NCBI RefSeq assembly: GCF_025154015.1
Contig: NZ_JAOAMV010000003.1
Coordinates: 186,001 to 250,000, forward strand
From: Tsuneonella litorea
Lineage (GTDB): Bacteria; Pseudomonadota; Alphaproteobacteria; Sphingomonadales; Sphingomonadaceae
Length of the DNA stretch: 64,000 bases
Direction of reading: 5' to 3'
Shown here in pieces: positions 8,103 to 17,308 of the stretch (position 1 is the stretch's first letter; every line of letters begins with the position of its first letter). The translations under genes were made by a program, and so were the position numbers. The notes under the pieces were generated by a model. The model did not search any database. It was not told the DNA's origin and was given only the letters and a program-made list of their open reading frames with translations.

Positions 8103-8555
8103 ATGCGTGTCTATCTGGTGATTATGGACGAGACCGACGAGGCCCTGCGCGCGCTGCGGTTCGCCAGCCGCCGGGCGATGAAGACGGGGGGATCGGTCCA
8201 CATCCTCGCCCTTGTCCAGCGCGAGAACTTCAACGCTTTCGGCGCGATCCAGGCGACGATCGAGCAGGAAGCGCGCGACCGGGCCGAGATGGTCGCCAGC
8301 AGCGCCGCCGGATCGATCTTCGCGGAAAGTGGCAAGATGCCGGTTATCTCGGTCAGAACGGGCGGCGCGCAGGAAGTCATCAAGCAGTACCTCGACGAAC
8401 ACCCCGAAGTCGCCGCCCTGGTGCTGGGGGCCGCTGCCGAAGGTGGGCCAGGACCGCTGGTGACGCATTTCAGCGCCGCCGCGGGGCACCTGCCCTGCCC
8501 CCTGTTCGTCGTCCCCGGCGGGCTCACCGACGAGGACATCGATCGCCTGAGCTAG
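8103..8555 (+). CDS. Universal stress protein family protein
   Basis: 150 residues forming one UspA-like alpha/beta domain: an N-terminal strand with conserved acidic residue (VYLVIMDETDEAL), a central SVHILALVQ strand and a C-terminal glycine-rich turn (VLGAAAEGGPG) leading to PCPLFVVPG. The ATP-binding G-x2-G-x9-G(S/T) pattern looks degenerate, so nucleotide binding is uncertain. The ATG at 8103 gives the standard family N-terminus. It is divergent from pdhC and convergent with rnr, with 1 nt between stops. Confidence 0.85.
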   Translation: MRVYLVIMDETDEALRALRFASRRAMKTGGSVHILALVQRENFNAFGAIQATIEQEARDRAEMVASSAAGSIFAESGKMPVISVRTGGAQEVIKQYLDEHPEVAALVLGAAAEGGPGPLVTHFSAAAGHLPCPLFVVPGGLTDEDIDRLS

Positions 8556-8556
8556 C

Positions 8557-10845
8557 CTATTTCTTGCCCCCCCTGCCCTGGTGGCGGATATTGCCCGGGC
8601 GGCCGCGCCTGCCCTGTGCGTGTTTCGGTTTCGGCTTACCGGACGGCTTTCCCTTCGCCGGCGGGCGATTGCCGCGCGGCTCGATCCGGCCTTCCTGCCC
8701 CGGCAGCTCGAACTTGAGCGCGCCGGTAAGCGGGTTCGCCTCTGCCAGCCGCAGTTCGAGCTTGTCGCCCGGTGCATAGGTGGTCCCGCTGTCCTGCCCC
8801 ACGAGCCGCTGCGAAGCCTCGTCGTAGCTGAAGTACTCGCGGCCAAGCGTCGAGACCGGGACCAGTCCGTCGCCGCCCACGCCCACGATCGTCGCGAAGA
8901 ACCCGAAGCCCTGAACGCCGGTGATGCGGGTCTCGAATACCTCGCCCACTCTCCCTGAGAGCCACGCGGCGACGTAGCGGTCGATCGTGTCGCGTTCTGC
9001 CTCCATCGCGCGGCGCTCGGCCTGGCTTATCGCTTCGGACACCTTCGACAGGTCCGCCTTGTCACGGTCGGACAGGCCGCTGGTCTCGGGGATGCCCGTC
9101 GGCGGCTTGGGCTGCTCAAGCTTGTAGGCGTCGACCAGCGCCCGGTGCACGAGCAGGTCGGCATAGCGCCGGATCGGCGAGGTGAAATGCGCATAGGAGC
9201 CGAGCGCGAGGCCGAAATGTCCTGCGTTCGCCGGTCCGTAATAAGCCTGGGTCTGGCTGCGCAGCACGGCTTCCATCACCTGCGCCTTTTCGCTCTCGTC
9301 GCCGATGTCCTTGAGCATCCGGTTGAACAGGCTTGGGGTGATGACCTGGCCCAGCGCGAGGCTGTGGCCGAAGGTCTTCATGTAATCGCGCAGCGCCACC
9401 AGCTTCTCGCGCCCCGGTGCCTCGTGGACGCGGTAGACCACCGGCGCGGTCTTGGCCTCGAGCGCCTTTGCGGCGGCCACGTTGGCGGCGATCATGAAAT
9501 CCTCGACCACGCGGTGCGCGTCGAGCCGTTCGCGCACGGCGATCTCGGTTATCTTGCCCTGATCGTCGAGCCTGACCTGTCGCTCGGGCAGTTCGAGTTC
9601 GAGTGGGTCGCGTTCGGCACGGGCGGCGGCGAGGAGCTTCCATGCGCCCCACAGGTGCTGCAGGTGTTCGGGCGCGCTGCCGTCGTCGATCTGCGCCTGC
9701 GCGTCCTCGTAGGCGACGTTGTGCGCGATGCGCACCAGCGCGCGGGTGAAGCGCCACTTGGTGACCTTGCCCTGCGGGGAGATGCGCAGGTGACACGCCA
9801 TCGCCGCGCGGTCCTCGCCCTCCTTCAGCGAACAGACGTCGGCGCTGAGCACTTCGGGCAGCATCGGGACGACCCGGTCGGGGAAATAGACCGAGTTGCC
9901 GCGCTTCCTCGCCTCGCGGTCGAGCTGTCCGCCGGGGCGGACGTAGAACGACACATCCGCGATGGCGACGAGCGCGCGGTAGCCACCCTCGCCGTCGGGT
10001 TCGGCCCAGATCGCATCGTCATGGTCGCGCGCATCGGCCGGGTCGATCGCGACGATCGGCAGGCCGGTCAGGTCCTCGCGGTGCTCCTTCGAAAGCGGCA
10101 GCTTCGCCGCGCGCTCCGCCTCGGCGAGCACCTCGTCCGAAAAGACGTGCGGGATGCCGTGCTTGGCGATCGCGATCAGGCTGAAGGACCGGGGTTCGAG
10201 CGGGTCGCCGAGGACCTCGACGACCTTGACGCCCGAGCGCGGGCTCTTGCCGGCGGGCTCGGCGAGCACGAGCTGGCCTTCCTCCGCCCCGCCAAGATCG
10301 GCGATCGGCGCGGAACTGCGGACCTTCTTGTCCACCGGGGCGAGCCAGCCCTTGCCGCTGCGGTCGATCTCGACCACGCCCATCAGCCCGTCCTCGCGGG
10401 CGGGCAGCTTCTTCATCGGGTGCGCGCGCCACCCGCGCCCGGTTTCCTCGGTGCGGGCAAGGATGCGGTCGCCGACCTTGAGCGCGGGAATCTTGGCGTT
10501 GCCCCTGCCCTTCTTTCCCTCGATCACCCGCAGGCGCGGGGGCGGCGCGCCGTCGTCGGGCGACCAGGCGTCGGGGATCGCATAAGGCTCGCCGTCGTCG
10601 ATCTCCGCGATGCGCAGCACGGTGACCTTCGGCACCCCGCCCATGCGGTGATAGGCGGTCTTCTTGCCGTCGATCAGGCCTTCCTCGGCCATGTCCTTGA
10701 GCAGCGCCTTGAGCGCGATCTTTTCCTGTCCTTTCAGCCCGAACGCCTTGGCGATCTCGCGCTTGCCGGCGATCTTGTCGGACGACTGGAGGAACTCGAG
10801 GACCTGCGCCCGGGTGGGCATGGCGGATTTGGAACGTTTCTGCAT
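8557..10845 (-). CDS. rnr: Ribonuclease R
   Basis: A 762-residue 3'-to-5' exoribonuclease of the RNase II/R family. It has an N-terminal winged helix and cold-shock-like region, a catalytic RNB domain with the metal-binding aspartates in DPADARDHDDAIW, a C-terminal S1 domain and a very basic tail rich in Lys/Pro/Gly. RNase R degrades structured RNA in the cytoplasm. The ATG at 10845 is taken as start; an ATG eight codons later (10821) is equally plausible. Upstream in-frame sequence is antisense to the peptidase gene and lacks family similarity. Confidence 0.93.
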   Translation of the reverse strand: MQKRSKSAMPTRAQVLEFLQSSDKIAGKREIAKAFGLKGQEKIALKALLKDMAEEGLIDGKKTAYHRMGGVPKVTVLRIAEIDDGEPYAIPDAWSPDDGAPPPRLRVIEGKKGRGNAKIPALKVGDRILARTEETGRGWRAHPMKKLPAREDGLMGVVEIDRSGKGWLAPVDKKVRSSAPIADLGGAEEGQLVLAEPAGKSPRSGVKVVEVLGDPLEPRSFSLIAIAKHGIPHVFSDEVLAEAERAAKLPLSKEHREDLTGLPIVAIDPADARDHDDAIWAEPDGEGGYRALVAIADVSFYVRPGGQLDREARKRGNSVYFPDRVVPMLPEVLSADVCSLKEGEDRAAMACHLRISPQGKVTKWRFTRALVRIAHNVAYEDAQAQIDDGSAPEHLQHLWGAWKLLAAARAERDPLELELPERQVRLDDQGKITEIAVRERLDAHRVVEDFMIAANVAAAKALEAKTAPVVYRVHEAPGREKLVALRDYMKTFGHSLALGQVITPSLFNRMLKDIGDESEKAQVMEAVLRSQTQAYYGPANAGHFGLALGSYAHFTSPIRRYADLLVHRALVDAYKLEQPKPPTGIPETSGLSDRDKADLSKVSEAISQAERRAMEAERDTIDRYVAAWLSGRVGEVFETRITGVQGFGFFATIVGVGGDGLVPVSTLGREYFSYDEASQRLVGQDSGTTYAPGDKLELRLAEANPLTGALKFELPGQEGRIEPRGNRPPAKGKPSGKPKPKHAQGRRGRPGNIRHQGRGGKK

Positions 10846-10867
10846 CGCGCCCGATATGGGGGCGGTC

Positions 10868-12247
10868 CTAGGGCTTGTCACCTTCCGGTTCGGCCAGGGG
10901 CGTAAAGGCACCGCCGGGCACTGCGCTGGCGACCGGGCTGCACACGTCCCCGGTCGCGCACGAACTGACTCCGAAGATCCAGTCGTCGCCGCGCAGCTTG
11001 GCGACGAACGCGAAATCGCGCTGGTCGACCGGCGTGACCGGGCGGACGTCCGCCGCCGTTTCCGAATGGACGATGGCGACAGGCTCTCCCCAGTCGGCCG
11101 CATCGGTCCGGCGGGCGAAGACCCGGTAGCCGGTCGCCCCGGCCACGCCCTTCCACGCTATCGAAGTATCCGTGCGAACGGCAGCGTCGGCCATCGGCGC
11201 GGGCGGCATCGGCGCGTGCGCCAGCCGGTCGAGCGCGCGAACGTTCAGCGAGGTCACCCTGGCGAGATAGGCGAAGTCCATCTCGTCCACCGTGTCGCCG
11301 AACTTCGTGCCGCCCTCGGTCCTCAGGTCCTGGTGCTGGTGCTCGTAATCCTCGACCGCGACCGAGAAGCGGATCGCGGGATACCCCTTGTCGAGGAACG
11401 GCAGGTGATCGCCGCCCCGGCCCATGCGGTCGGCCCGCCAGATCGGACGCACTTCGAGCGAAGGACTATCGAGTCCGTCGATGAAGCGCGAGAGATTGCG
11501 GCTTGGGCTGTCGTTCTCGCCGCCGTCGCGGCGCTGCGCAGCGCGCGCCGCATCGTTGAGGTCGGCGCGCGGCCCTTCGGAAAAAACGCGCACGTGGTCT
11601 GGATCGCAGTAGCCATCCGAACCGCACGAATTGCCGACGATGTCGTTGTTGAGCACGGCCTTCACTGTCCAGCCCTGCGCCTCGGCATAGTCGGCCAGCA
11701 GTCTTCCGCCGAGAAGCCCCTGCTCCTCGCCCGAGAGCAATGCGTAGACGATCGTCGTCGGGTACTTGTGCTGCGACAGCACCCGCGCGGCTTCGATCAC
11801 GAGCGCGGTGCCGCTGCCGTCGTCGTTCGCGCCAGGCGCGTCGGAGGTGAAGTCCATCACGTCGCTCACCCGGCTGTCGATGTGCCCCTGCACGATGACC
11901 ACCTCGTCGGGCCGCTCGAAGCCGCGCTGGATTGCGACGACATCGACGATCTTCGTCGGGCGCGAGATGCGGCCGCCTTCGACCACGCGCTCGGGCAGCA
12001 CGATCTCGAGGCAGCCGCCACAGGCCTTGCTCGTCTTGCGCAGCTCAGCCTCGCCCCAGCGCCGCGCGGCGCCGATGCCGCGGGTCTTGTGATGGGGATC
12101 CGACATCGTGTGGCGGGTGCCGAACCCCACCAGCCGCTCGACGTCGGACTTCAGGCGCGCCTCTGACACGCCCTCTGGCGGCCGGTCAGCGGCGCTGAGG
12201 GGAACGGCGGCGAAAAGCGCGGCGGTGGCGAAAAAGCGTGTCTGCAT
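10868..12247 (-). CDS. Secreted M28-family metallopeptidase
   Basis: 459 residues with an N-terminal signal peptide (residues 1-20, cleavage near LSAAD), so it acts in the periplasm or outside. The M28 core carries the two-zinc ligands: His in GHIDSR, Asp in PGANDDGSG, the catalytic and ligand Glu pair in SGEEQGLLG, and His in DHLPF. A C-terminal segment (about 350-450) looks like a fibronectin type III domain (TSIAWKGVAGATGYRVFARR). Aminopeptidase activity is the usual function. It stands between rnr and proS on the same strand. Confidence 0.9.
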   Translation of the reverse strand: MQTRFFATAALFAAVPLSAADRPPEGVSEARLKSDVERLVGFGTRHTMSDPHHKTRGIGAARRWGEAELRKTSKACGGCLEIVLPERVVEGGRISRPTKIVDVVAIQRGFERPDEVVIVQGHIDSRVSDVMDFTSDAPGANDDGSGTALVIEAARVLSQHKYPTTIVYALLSGEEQGLLGGRLLADYAEAQGWTVKAVLNNDIVGNSCGSDGYCDPDHVRVFSEGPRADLNDAARAAQRRDGGENDSPSRNLSRFIDGLDSPSLEVRPIWRADRMGRGGDHLPFLDKGYPAIRFSVAVEDYEHQHQDLRTEGGTKFGDTVDEMDFAYLARVTSLNVRALDRLAHAPMPPAPMADAAVRTDTSIAWKGVAGATGYRVFARRTDAADWGEPVAIVHSETAADVRPVTPVDQRDFAFVAKLRGDDWIFGVSSCATGDVCSPVASAVPGGAFTPLAEPEGDKP

Positions 12248-12309
12248 CGGGCCTTGTTAGTCCCCCCGGCGCGGTTGGCAAGCGCCAGGGGGCCGCGCCG
12301 ATCGCGTCG

Positions 12310-13851
12310 TCAATATGCCTTGGCGACCAGCACGCGTTCGACCGCCGGGCTACCGGTGAAGATGCAGGTTCCATCGGCCGGCGGCGCCCCGACCGGCACG
12401 TTGCGCAGCGTGAGCTTGAGCGCCTTGAGCCTTTCGGTCACGGCGTCCAGCGCGGCGCCGGTGGGCTTGGACCACTGGACCTCGGCCCAGCCGGGATGCT
12501 TCACCCCTTCGCCGAAAAAGGCCTCGAGCCCGGCGAAATCGGTGATCGCACGATCGATCCGGCGGTCGCGGATCGCCGCCGCCTCGGCAAGCAGGCTCGC
12601 CTGCATTGTTTCGAGCGCGGCGGGAATTGCCGATGCGGCATCGTCCAGCGAAGGGAAAGTGAAGGCGGGCTTGCCGTTTTCGCCCCACAGCGCGTCGCGG
12701 CGCAGCAGGCTGACCTTGCCGCCTTCCATGTCGCGCCCGCCGACCTCGACGATCAGCGGGGCACCCTTGCGCACCCAGTCCCACCGCTTGGCCGTGGCCT
12801 TGCCGGGCTTCGCGTCGAGCAGCACGCGAACCGGTTCGCCGAGCGCGCTGGCGCCTGCGAGCCTGGCGCGAAGCCCCTCGCAATAGTCGATCAGCGCGCC
12901 GTCGCCGTCGTCCTCGCGCAGCATCGGGACGATAACCACCTGCCACGGCGCGATCGCCGGCGGGACCTTGAGCCCGTCGTCGTCGCCGTGGACCATGATC
13001 ACGCCGCCGATCATGCGGGTCGAGACGCCCCAGCTGGTCGTGTGGGCGAGCTGCTGGCCGCCGTCGCGGTCCTGAAACCGGATGCCCGACGCCTCGGCGA
13101 AATTGGTGCCGAGGTAGTGGCTCGTGCCCGCCTGCAGCGCCTTGCCGTCCTGCATCATCGCCTCGATTGACCAGGTTTCGACCGCGCCGGGAAAACGCTC
13201 GTTCTCGGGCTTTTCCCCGGCGATGACCGGCAGCGCGAGGTCTTCCTCGGCGCAGGCGCGGTAGACCTCGAGCATCCGCAGCGTATGCTCCTTCGCCTCA
13301 ACCGCCGTCTCGTGCGCGGTATGGCCTTCCTGCCAGAGGAACTCGCTGGTGCGCAGGAACATCCGCGTGCGCATTTCCCAGCGCATCACGTTGGCCCACT
13401 GGTTGAGCTTGAGCGGCAGGTCGCGCCAAGACTGGACCCAGCGTGCCATCGCGTCGCCGATGATCGTCTCGCTCGTCGGGCGAATGACGAGCGGCTCTTC
13501 GAGTTTCGCCTCCGGGTCAGGGACCAGTCCGCCCTTGCCGTCGGCGATCAGCCGGTGATGGGTGACGACCGCCATTTCCTTGGCGAAGCCTTCGACGTGC
13601 TCGGCCTCACGCTCGAAGTTCCTGAGGGGGATGAGCAGCGGGAAATAGGCGTTGTCGTGACCCGTCGCCTTGATCCGGTTGTCGAGCAGGCGCTGGATGC
13701 GTTCCCAGATTCCGTAGCCCCACGGCTTGATCACCATGCACCCCCGCACGCCCGATTCCTCGGCCATGTCGGCGGCGGAGATGACTTCCTGGTACCAGGC
13801 GGCGAAATCGTCGGCGCGCTTGACCGACAGGGCATGGCGAATCTGGGACAC
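12310..13851 (-). CDS. proS: Prolyl-tRNA synthetase, archaeal/eukaryal-type (class 3)
   Basis: 513 residues starting at GTG. Class II synthetase motifs are seen: LIPLRNFEREAEHVEGF, LVIRPTSET (motif 2 region), RWEMRTRMFLRTSEFLWQEGHTAH, and an anticodon-binding domain. Length and wording are those of the archaeal/eukaryal type rather than the short form usual in alphaproteobacteria. It ends in AKAY; a terminal tyrosine is characteristic of this class, where the C-terminus reaches the active site. The zinc-domain cysteines are largely lost, with only one Cys remaining near the end. It charges tRNA-Pro. Confidence 0.93.
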   Translation of the reverse strand: MSQIRHALSVKRADDFAAWYQEVISAADMAEESGVRGCMVIKPWGYGIWERIQRLLDNRIKATGHDNAYFPLLIPLRNFEREAEHVEGFAKEMAVVTHHRLIADGKGGLVPDPEAKLEEPLVIRPTSETIIGDAMARWVQSWRDLPLKLNQWANVMRWEMRTRMFLRTSEFLWQEGHTAHETAVEAKEHTLRMLEVYRACAEEDLALPVIAGEKPENERFPGAVETWSIEAMMQDGKALQAGTSHYLGTNFAEASGIRFQDRDGGQQLAHTTSWGVSTRMIGGVIMVHGDDDGLKVPPAIAPWQVVIVPMLREDDGDGALIDYCEGLRARLAGASALGEPVRVLLDAKPGKATAKRWDWVRKGAPLIVEVGGRDMEGGKVSLLRRDALWGENGKPAFTFPSLDDAASAIPAALETMQASLLAEAAAIRDRRIDRAITDFAGLEAFFGEGVKHPGWAEVQWSKPTGAALDAVTERLKALKLTLRNVPVGAPPADGTCIFTGSPAVERVLVAKAY

Positions 13852-13909
13852 GGAGTAATCTTCCTAGCGGTGGCCGGCGCCCCCTAGCGAGCGAGCGGCG
13901 AAGCCGCAA

Positions 13910-14479
13910 TTACTGGCCGAGATCGTCGAGCTTCTTCTGCATCGCGGCCATCTGCGCGCGAAGTTCGGCGATCTCGTCGGAGTTCTTCGCCGCAGAAGGC
14001 GAAGCGGACGAGGTCGCCTTCTCGCCCCGCTTGGGCATCAGCGCGTCGGACGCGGCGCGCATCATCGCCATGTTCGTTTCGGCGATCTTGGCAAATGGCG
14101 TACCCTGCGCCCGGGCCATGAAGCTCTCGTGGAGCTTGGCCTGGTTGGCGCGGAAATTATCCATCATCGCGTCGAGATAGGCCGGCATCATCGACTGCAT
14201 CGAATTGCCGTACATCGAGATAAGCTGGCGCAGGAAACCGATCGGGAGCATCTGCTCGCCGCCGCTCGATTCCTCTTCCATGATGATCTGGGTCAGGATG
14301 GTGTGGGTGATGTCCTCGCCGGTCTTGGCGTCGAGCACCTTGAAGTCGACGCCGTCGCGGGTCATTTTCGCGAGGTCATCGAGCGTGATGTAGCTCGACG
14401 TGCCGGTGTTGTAGAGCCGCCGGTTGGCGTATTTCTTGATGACGATCGCGCCGTCTTCGTCGGTTGCCCGCTTGGCCAT
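13910..14479 (-). CDS. phaR: Polyhydroxyalkanoate synthesis repressor PhaR
   Basis: 189 residues. The N-terminal PHB accumulation regulatory domain is unmistakable (IKKYANRRLYNTGTSSYITLDD, residues about 14-35). It is followed by the PHB_acc repeats and a helical, probably coiled-coil, C-terminus (EIAELRAQMAAMQKKLDDL). PhaR binds PHB granules and DNA, repressing phasin genes and itself when no polymer is present. A TGC-rich palindromic region lies directly upstream (14522-14565), as expected for autoregulation. No PHA synthase or phasin gene is in the window. Confidence 0.95.
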   Translation of the reverse strand: MAKRATDEDGAIVIKKYANRRLYNTGTSSYITLDDLAKMTRDGVDFKVLDAKTGEDITHTILTQIIMEEESSGGEQMLPIGFLRQLISMYGNSMQSMMPAYLDAMMDNFRANQAKLHESFMARAQGTPFAKIAETNMAMMRAASDALMPKRGEKATSSASPSAAKNSDEIAELRAQMAAMQKKLDDLGQ

Positions 14480-14521
14480 GTGCCTGAGACCCTGGTTGAT
14501 TGCCGTTCACTCTTAGCACTC

Positions 14522-14565
14522 GCAGCATTTGCAGCGCAACAAATGCTGCAAACTTTGTGCGCAGC
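14522..14565 (-). promoter_or_regulatory. TGC-rich inverted repeat upstream of phaR, likely PhaR operator
   Basis: GCAGCATTTG (14522-14531) and CAAATGCTGC (14540-14549) form a perfect 10-bp inverted repeat with an 8-nt spacer, followed by further GCAG/TGC units to 14565. PhaR proteins of alphaproteobacteria bind TGC-rich sites of the CTGC-Nn-GCAG kind upstream of phasin genes and phaR itself. The site is 43 nt from the phaR start, suited to autorepression. Confidence 0.55.
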
Positions 14566-14570
14566 ATCGT

Positions 14571-15611
14571 TCAGCGCCGGAGACGGACGCCTGTCGTCGT
14601 CAGCACCTCGTATTGCGAAAGTCCCGACCGTGCCGCTTCGTCCGGCAGGTCGAACGGGACCTCGACCCAGTCGCCTTCCCCAAGTTCAGGCGCGGCAGCA
14701 AGGTCGACGACCACCATGTCCATCGACACCTTGCCGAGCAGGGGCAAGGCCGCCCCCTCGTGCCGGAAGGCGTGGTCCCGGCCGCGAGCGCGCAGGAAAC
14801 CGTCGGCATAGCCAAGCGAGACGACACCGACCCGCATCGCCTCGCGCGCGCGGAAACTGGCATTGTAGCCGATGCCGTCCCCGGGAGCGATCCGGCGCAC
14901 CTGCACGATGGCTGCTCGGGGCCTCGCGACCTGGCGGATCACGCCTTCGAACGCACTGCGCGGGACGCCGCCGTACAGCGCGATGCCGGGCCGGGTGACG
15001 TCGAATGCAAAATCCCCGCCGAGCGCGATGCCGGCGCTGTTGGCGAGGCTGCGGCGCCTTGCCGGGATCGCAGCGGTCGCCTGGCGAAAGCGCGCGAGCT
15101 GCTCGGCGTTCTGCGGCACGTCCTCGTCGGCGCTCGCGAGATGGGACATGAGGATTTCGACCTCGAGGCCGTCGATCACGGGATCGCCGATTGCCTCCAT
15201 CGGCAGCCCGAGGCGGTTGATCCCGCTATCGACCATCAGGTCGCAGGCACCCCCGCCGCTCGCCTGCCACCGCGCGGCCTGCTCGATGCTGTTGAGCACC
15301 GGACGCACCCCGGTGGCGCGGGCGAAGGCGCAGTCTGCCTCGTTCCGCGGCCCGTGGAGGACGGAAACCTGCGCCGGAGGAACGTGCGCGATGACCCCGG
15401 GCACTTCGCTCCAGTGCGCCACGAAGAAATCCCGCGCCCCCGCCCGCGCGAGCACCGGCAGAACGTTCGCCGCGCCCAATCCGTAGCCGTCCGCCTTGAC
15501 CGCCGCGCCTGCGCGCGCCGCGCCCGACATCTTGTCGAGCGCGCGCCAGTTGGCGGCCAGCGCCTCCGCGTCGAGATCGAGCCGCAGGCTGGGCGGCGGG
15601 AGGTCGGTCAT
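14571..15611 (-). CDS. alr: Alanine racemase
   Basis: 346 residues of a PLP-dependent alanine racemase, making D-alanine for peptidoglycan in the cytoplasm. The PLP lysine is Lys39 in AAVKADGYGLG and the opposing catalytic tyrosine lies in GIGYNASFRA. The start overlaps the stop of the MFS transporter gene by 4 nt (ATGA), so the two are probably one transcription unit. Confidence 0.95.
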   Translation of the reverse strand: MTDLPPPSLRLDLDAEALAANWRALDKMSGAARAGAAVKADGYGLGAANVLPVLARAGARDFFVAHWSEVPGVIAHVPPAQVSVLHGPRNEADCAFARATGVRPVLNSIEQAARWQASGGGACDLMVDSGINRLGLPMEAIGDPVIDGLEVEILMSHLASADEDVPQNAEQLARFRQATAAIPARRRSLANSAGIALGGDFAFDVTRPGIALYGGVPRSAFEGVIRQVARPRAAIVQVRRIAPGDGIGYNASFRAREAMRVGVVSLGYADGFLRARGRDHAFRHEGAALPLLGKVSMDMVVVDLAAAPELGEGDWVEVPFDLPDEAARSGLSQYEVLTTTGVRLRR

Positions 15612-17272
15612 GGCGTCGCGGGCGATACCGGTGGCGCCTCGCCGCTGTCCTCGAAATCACGCGGCGGCCCGCCGCGGATGCCCCACCAGGCGACCAACAG
15701 CCCGAACGCGACGATGCCCCAGGTGTACCACAGCCCGGCATAGGCGTTGCCCGTCGTGGCGACGATGTAGCCCGCGATCAGCGGCAGGAAACCGCCGAGG
15801 TAGCCGGCGCCGATATGATAGGGGATCGACATCGAGGAATAGCGGATCTGCGGCGGGAACATCTCCGCCAGCAGCGCCGCTACCGACCCGTAGGTCAGCG
15901 CCGAGAGCATCCCGAGCGCGCAGACCAGCGCGACGATGCCGATCAGGTTGGCGAGCGGAGGGTGCTGCGGTGAGAAGTCATATCCCTTCGCCTCGAGCGC
16001 CGCCTGGAATGCGGCCTTGCCGCTGGCGCCCTCGAGGATATCGACCGAGAGCACATCCGAACCCGCGGTCACGACGGTCGCGCCTTCGCCCGGTGCCACG
16101 TCATAGCTGACGCCGAGCGCGGTCAGGTCTGACAGCACCCGCCCGCACTCGGTCGCCTGGACGCTCGCGAACGGATCGTAGGTGCAGCCGTCGCCCGAGA
16201 CGACCACCGGCTCGCTCCGCGCGCTCGCGGCAAGGCCAGGGTTGGCGAGCGCGCCGATGCCCCAGAAGATCGGGAACAGCAGCACCAGCGAAAGCGCCGC
16301 GCCGACGACGATCGGCAGCTTGCGCCCGACCCGGTCGGACCACTTGCCCACCACGAGGTAGAAGCTCATCGAGATGCCGCCCGCGATCAGCATGATCCAT
16401 TCGCTGGTCGCCGCGTCGACCCGCATCGGTCCCTTGAGGAAGCTGAGCCCGGAAAAGAACGCGGTGTACCAGATCGTCGTCAGCACGCCGGTAATGCCGA
16501 ACAGCGCAACGAAGATCCGCTTCTTGTTGCCCGGGTAGGTAAAGCTTTCCACGAAGGGATTTCCGGCCATTTCGCCGGCCTCCTTCATCGCCTTGAACAC
16601 CGGGCTCTCGGAAAGCTTCAACCGCATCCACAGGCTGATCCCGAGCAGGATCAGGCTGAGCAGGAACGGCACGCGCCAGCCCCAGGCGTTGAAGGCGTCC
16701 TCGGGAATGAAGGTCCGGCAGGCGATCACCACGATGATCGACAGAACGAAACCGCCGACGACGCTGGCCTGGATGAAGCTGGTGTAGAACCCGCGCTTTT
16801 CAGGCGGCGCGTGTTCGGCGACATAGATCGCCGCGCCGCCGTATTCGCCGCCGAGCGCAAGGCCCTGAAGGATGCGCAGCAGTATCACGATGGCCGGCGC
16901 GAGCAGGCCGATCGTCGCCGCGCCGGGCACCAGGCCGACGCCCGCGGTCGCCACCCCCATCAGCGTGACAGTGACCAGGAAGGTGTACTTGCGCCCCAGT
17001 TTGTCGCCGAGGAACCCGAACAGGATCGCGCCCAGCGGACGGAACCCGAAGCCGACCGCGAAACCGGCCCAGACGAGCAGCAGTTGCAGCGTCTCGTTGT
17101 CGGCCGGGAAGAAGGCCTTGCCGATCAGCGCGGCGAGCGTGCCGTAGATGAAGAAGTCATACCATTCGAAGACCGTGCCCGCGCTCGAAGCAGCGATGAC
17201 GAGGCGGATCTCTTTCGCGCTCGGCTGGTGATGCGTCGACCGTGCTCCCGGCGCGGCGGCGATTTCGCTCAT
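15608..17272 (-). CDS. MFS transporter, metabolite:H+ symporter subfamily, with periplasmic-type insertion
   Basis: 554 residues with about 12 membrane segments. MHS-type signatures include SSAGTVFEWYDFFIYG after an N-terminal cytoplasmic stretch, GDKLGRK between helices 2 and 3, and LALGGEYGGAAIYVAEH. A soluble insertion of about 90 residues (about 345-438) separates two late transmembrane helices and contains two cysteines that could pair in the periplasm. Substrate is probably a carboxylate or betaine-like metabolite but cannot be fixed. ATG at 17272 was preferred to an upstream in-frame start because the family N-terminus begins there. Confidence 0.88.
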   Translation of the reverse strand: MSEIAAAPGARSTHHQPSAKEIRLVIAASSAGTVFEWYDFFIYGTLAALIGKAFFPADNETLQLLLVWAGFAVGFGFRPLGAILFGFLGDKLGRKYTFLVTVTLMGVATAGVGLVPGAATIGLLAPAIVILLRILQGLALGGEYGGAAIYVAEHAPPEKRGFYTSFIQASVVGGFVLSIIVVIACRTFIPEDAFNAWGWRVPFLLSLILLGISLWMRLKLSESPVFKAMKEAGEMAGNPFVESFTYPGNKKRIFVALFGITGVLTTIWYTAFFSGLSFLKGPMRVDAATSEWIMLIAGGISMSFYLVVGKWSDRVGRKLPIVVGAALSLVLLFPIFWGIGALANPGLAASARSEPVVVSGDGCTYDPFASVQATECGRVLSDLTALGVSYDVAPGEGATVVTAGSDVLSVDILEGASGKAAFQAALEAKGYDFSPQHPPLANLIGIVALVCALGMLSALTYGSVAALLAEMFPPQIRYSSMSIPYHIGAGYLGGFLPLIAGYIVATTGNAYAGLWYTWGIVAFGLLVAWWGIRGGPPRDFEDSGEAPPVSPATP

Positions 17273-17308
17273 GGCGGCGTGGCTCCCCTTCCTGTTCGGG
17301 CGCAAGCT

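Noticed and set aside
9145-10905. 586-codon plus-strand frame opposite rnr
   Set aside because: Shadow of the rnr coding strand with no domain similarity or ribosome site.
14512-14522. TTAGCACTC, a perfect half of the CIRCE element, upstream of phaR
   Set aside because: The second half (GAGTGCTAA) at N9 spacing is missing and phaR is not a known HrcA target; taken as chance overlap with the PhaR-type repeats.
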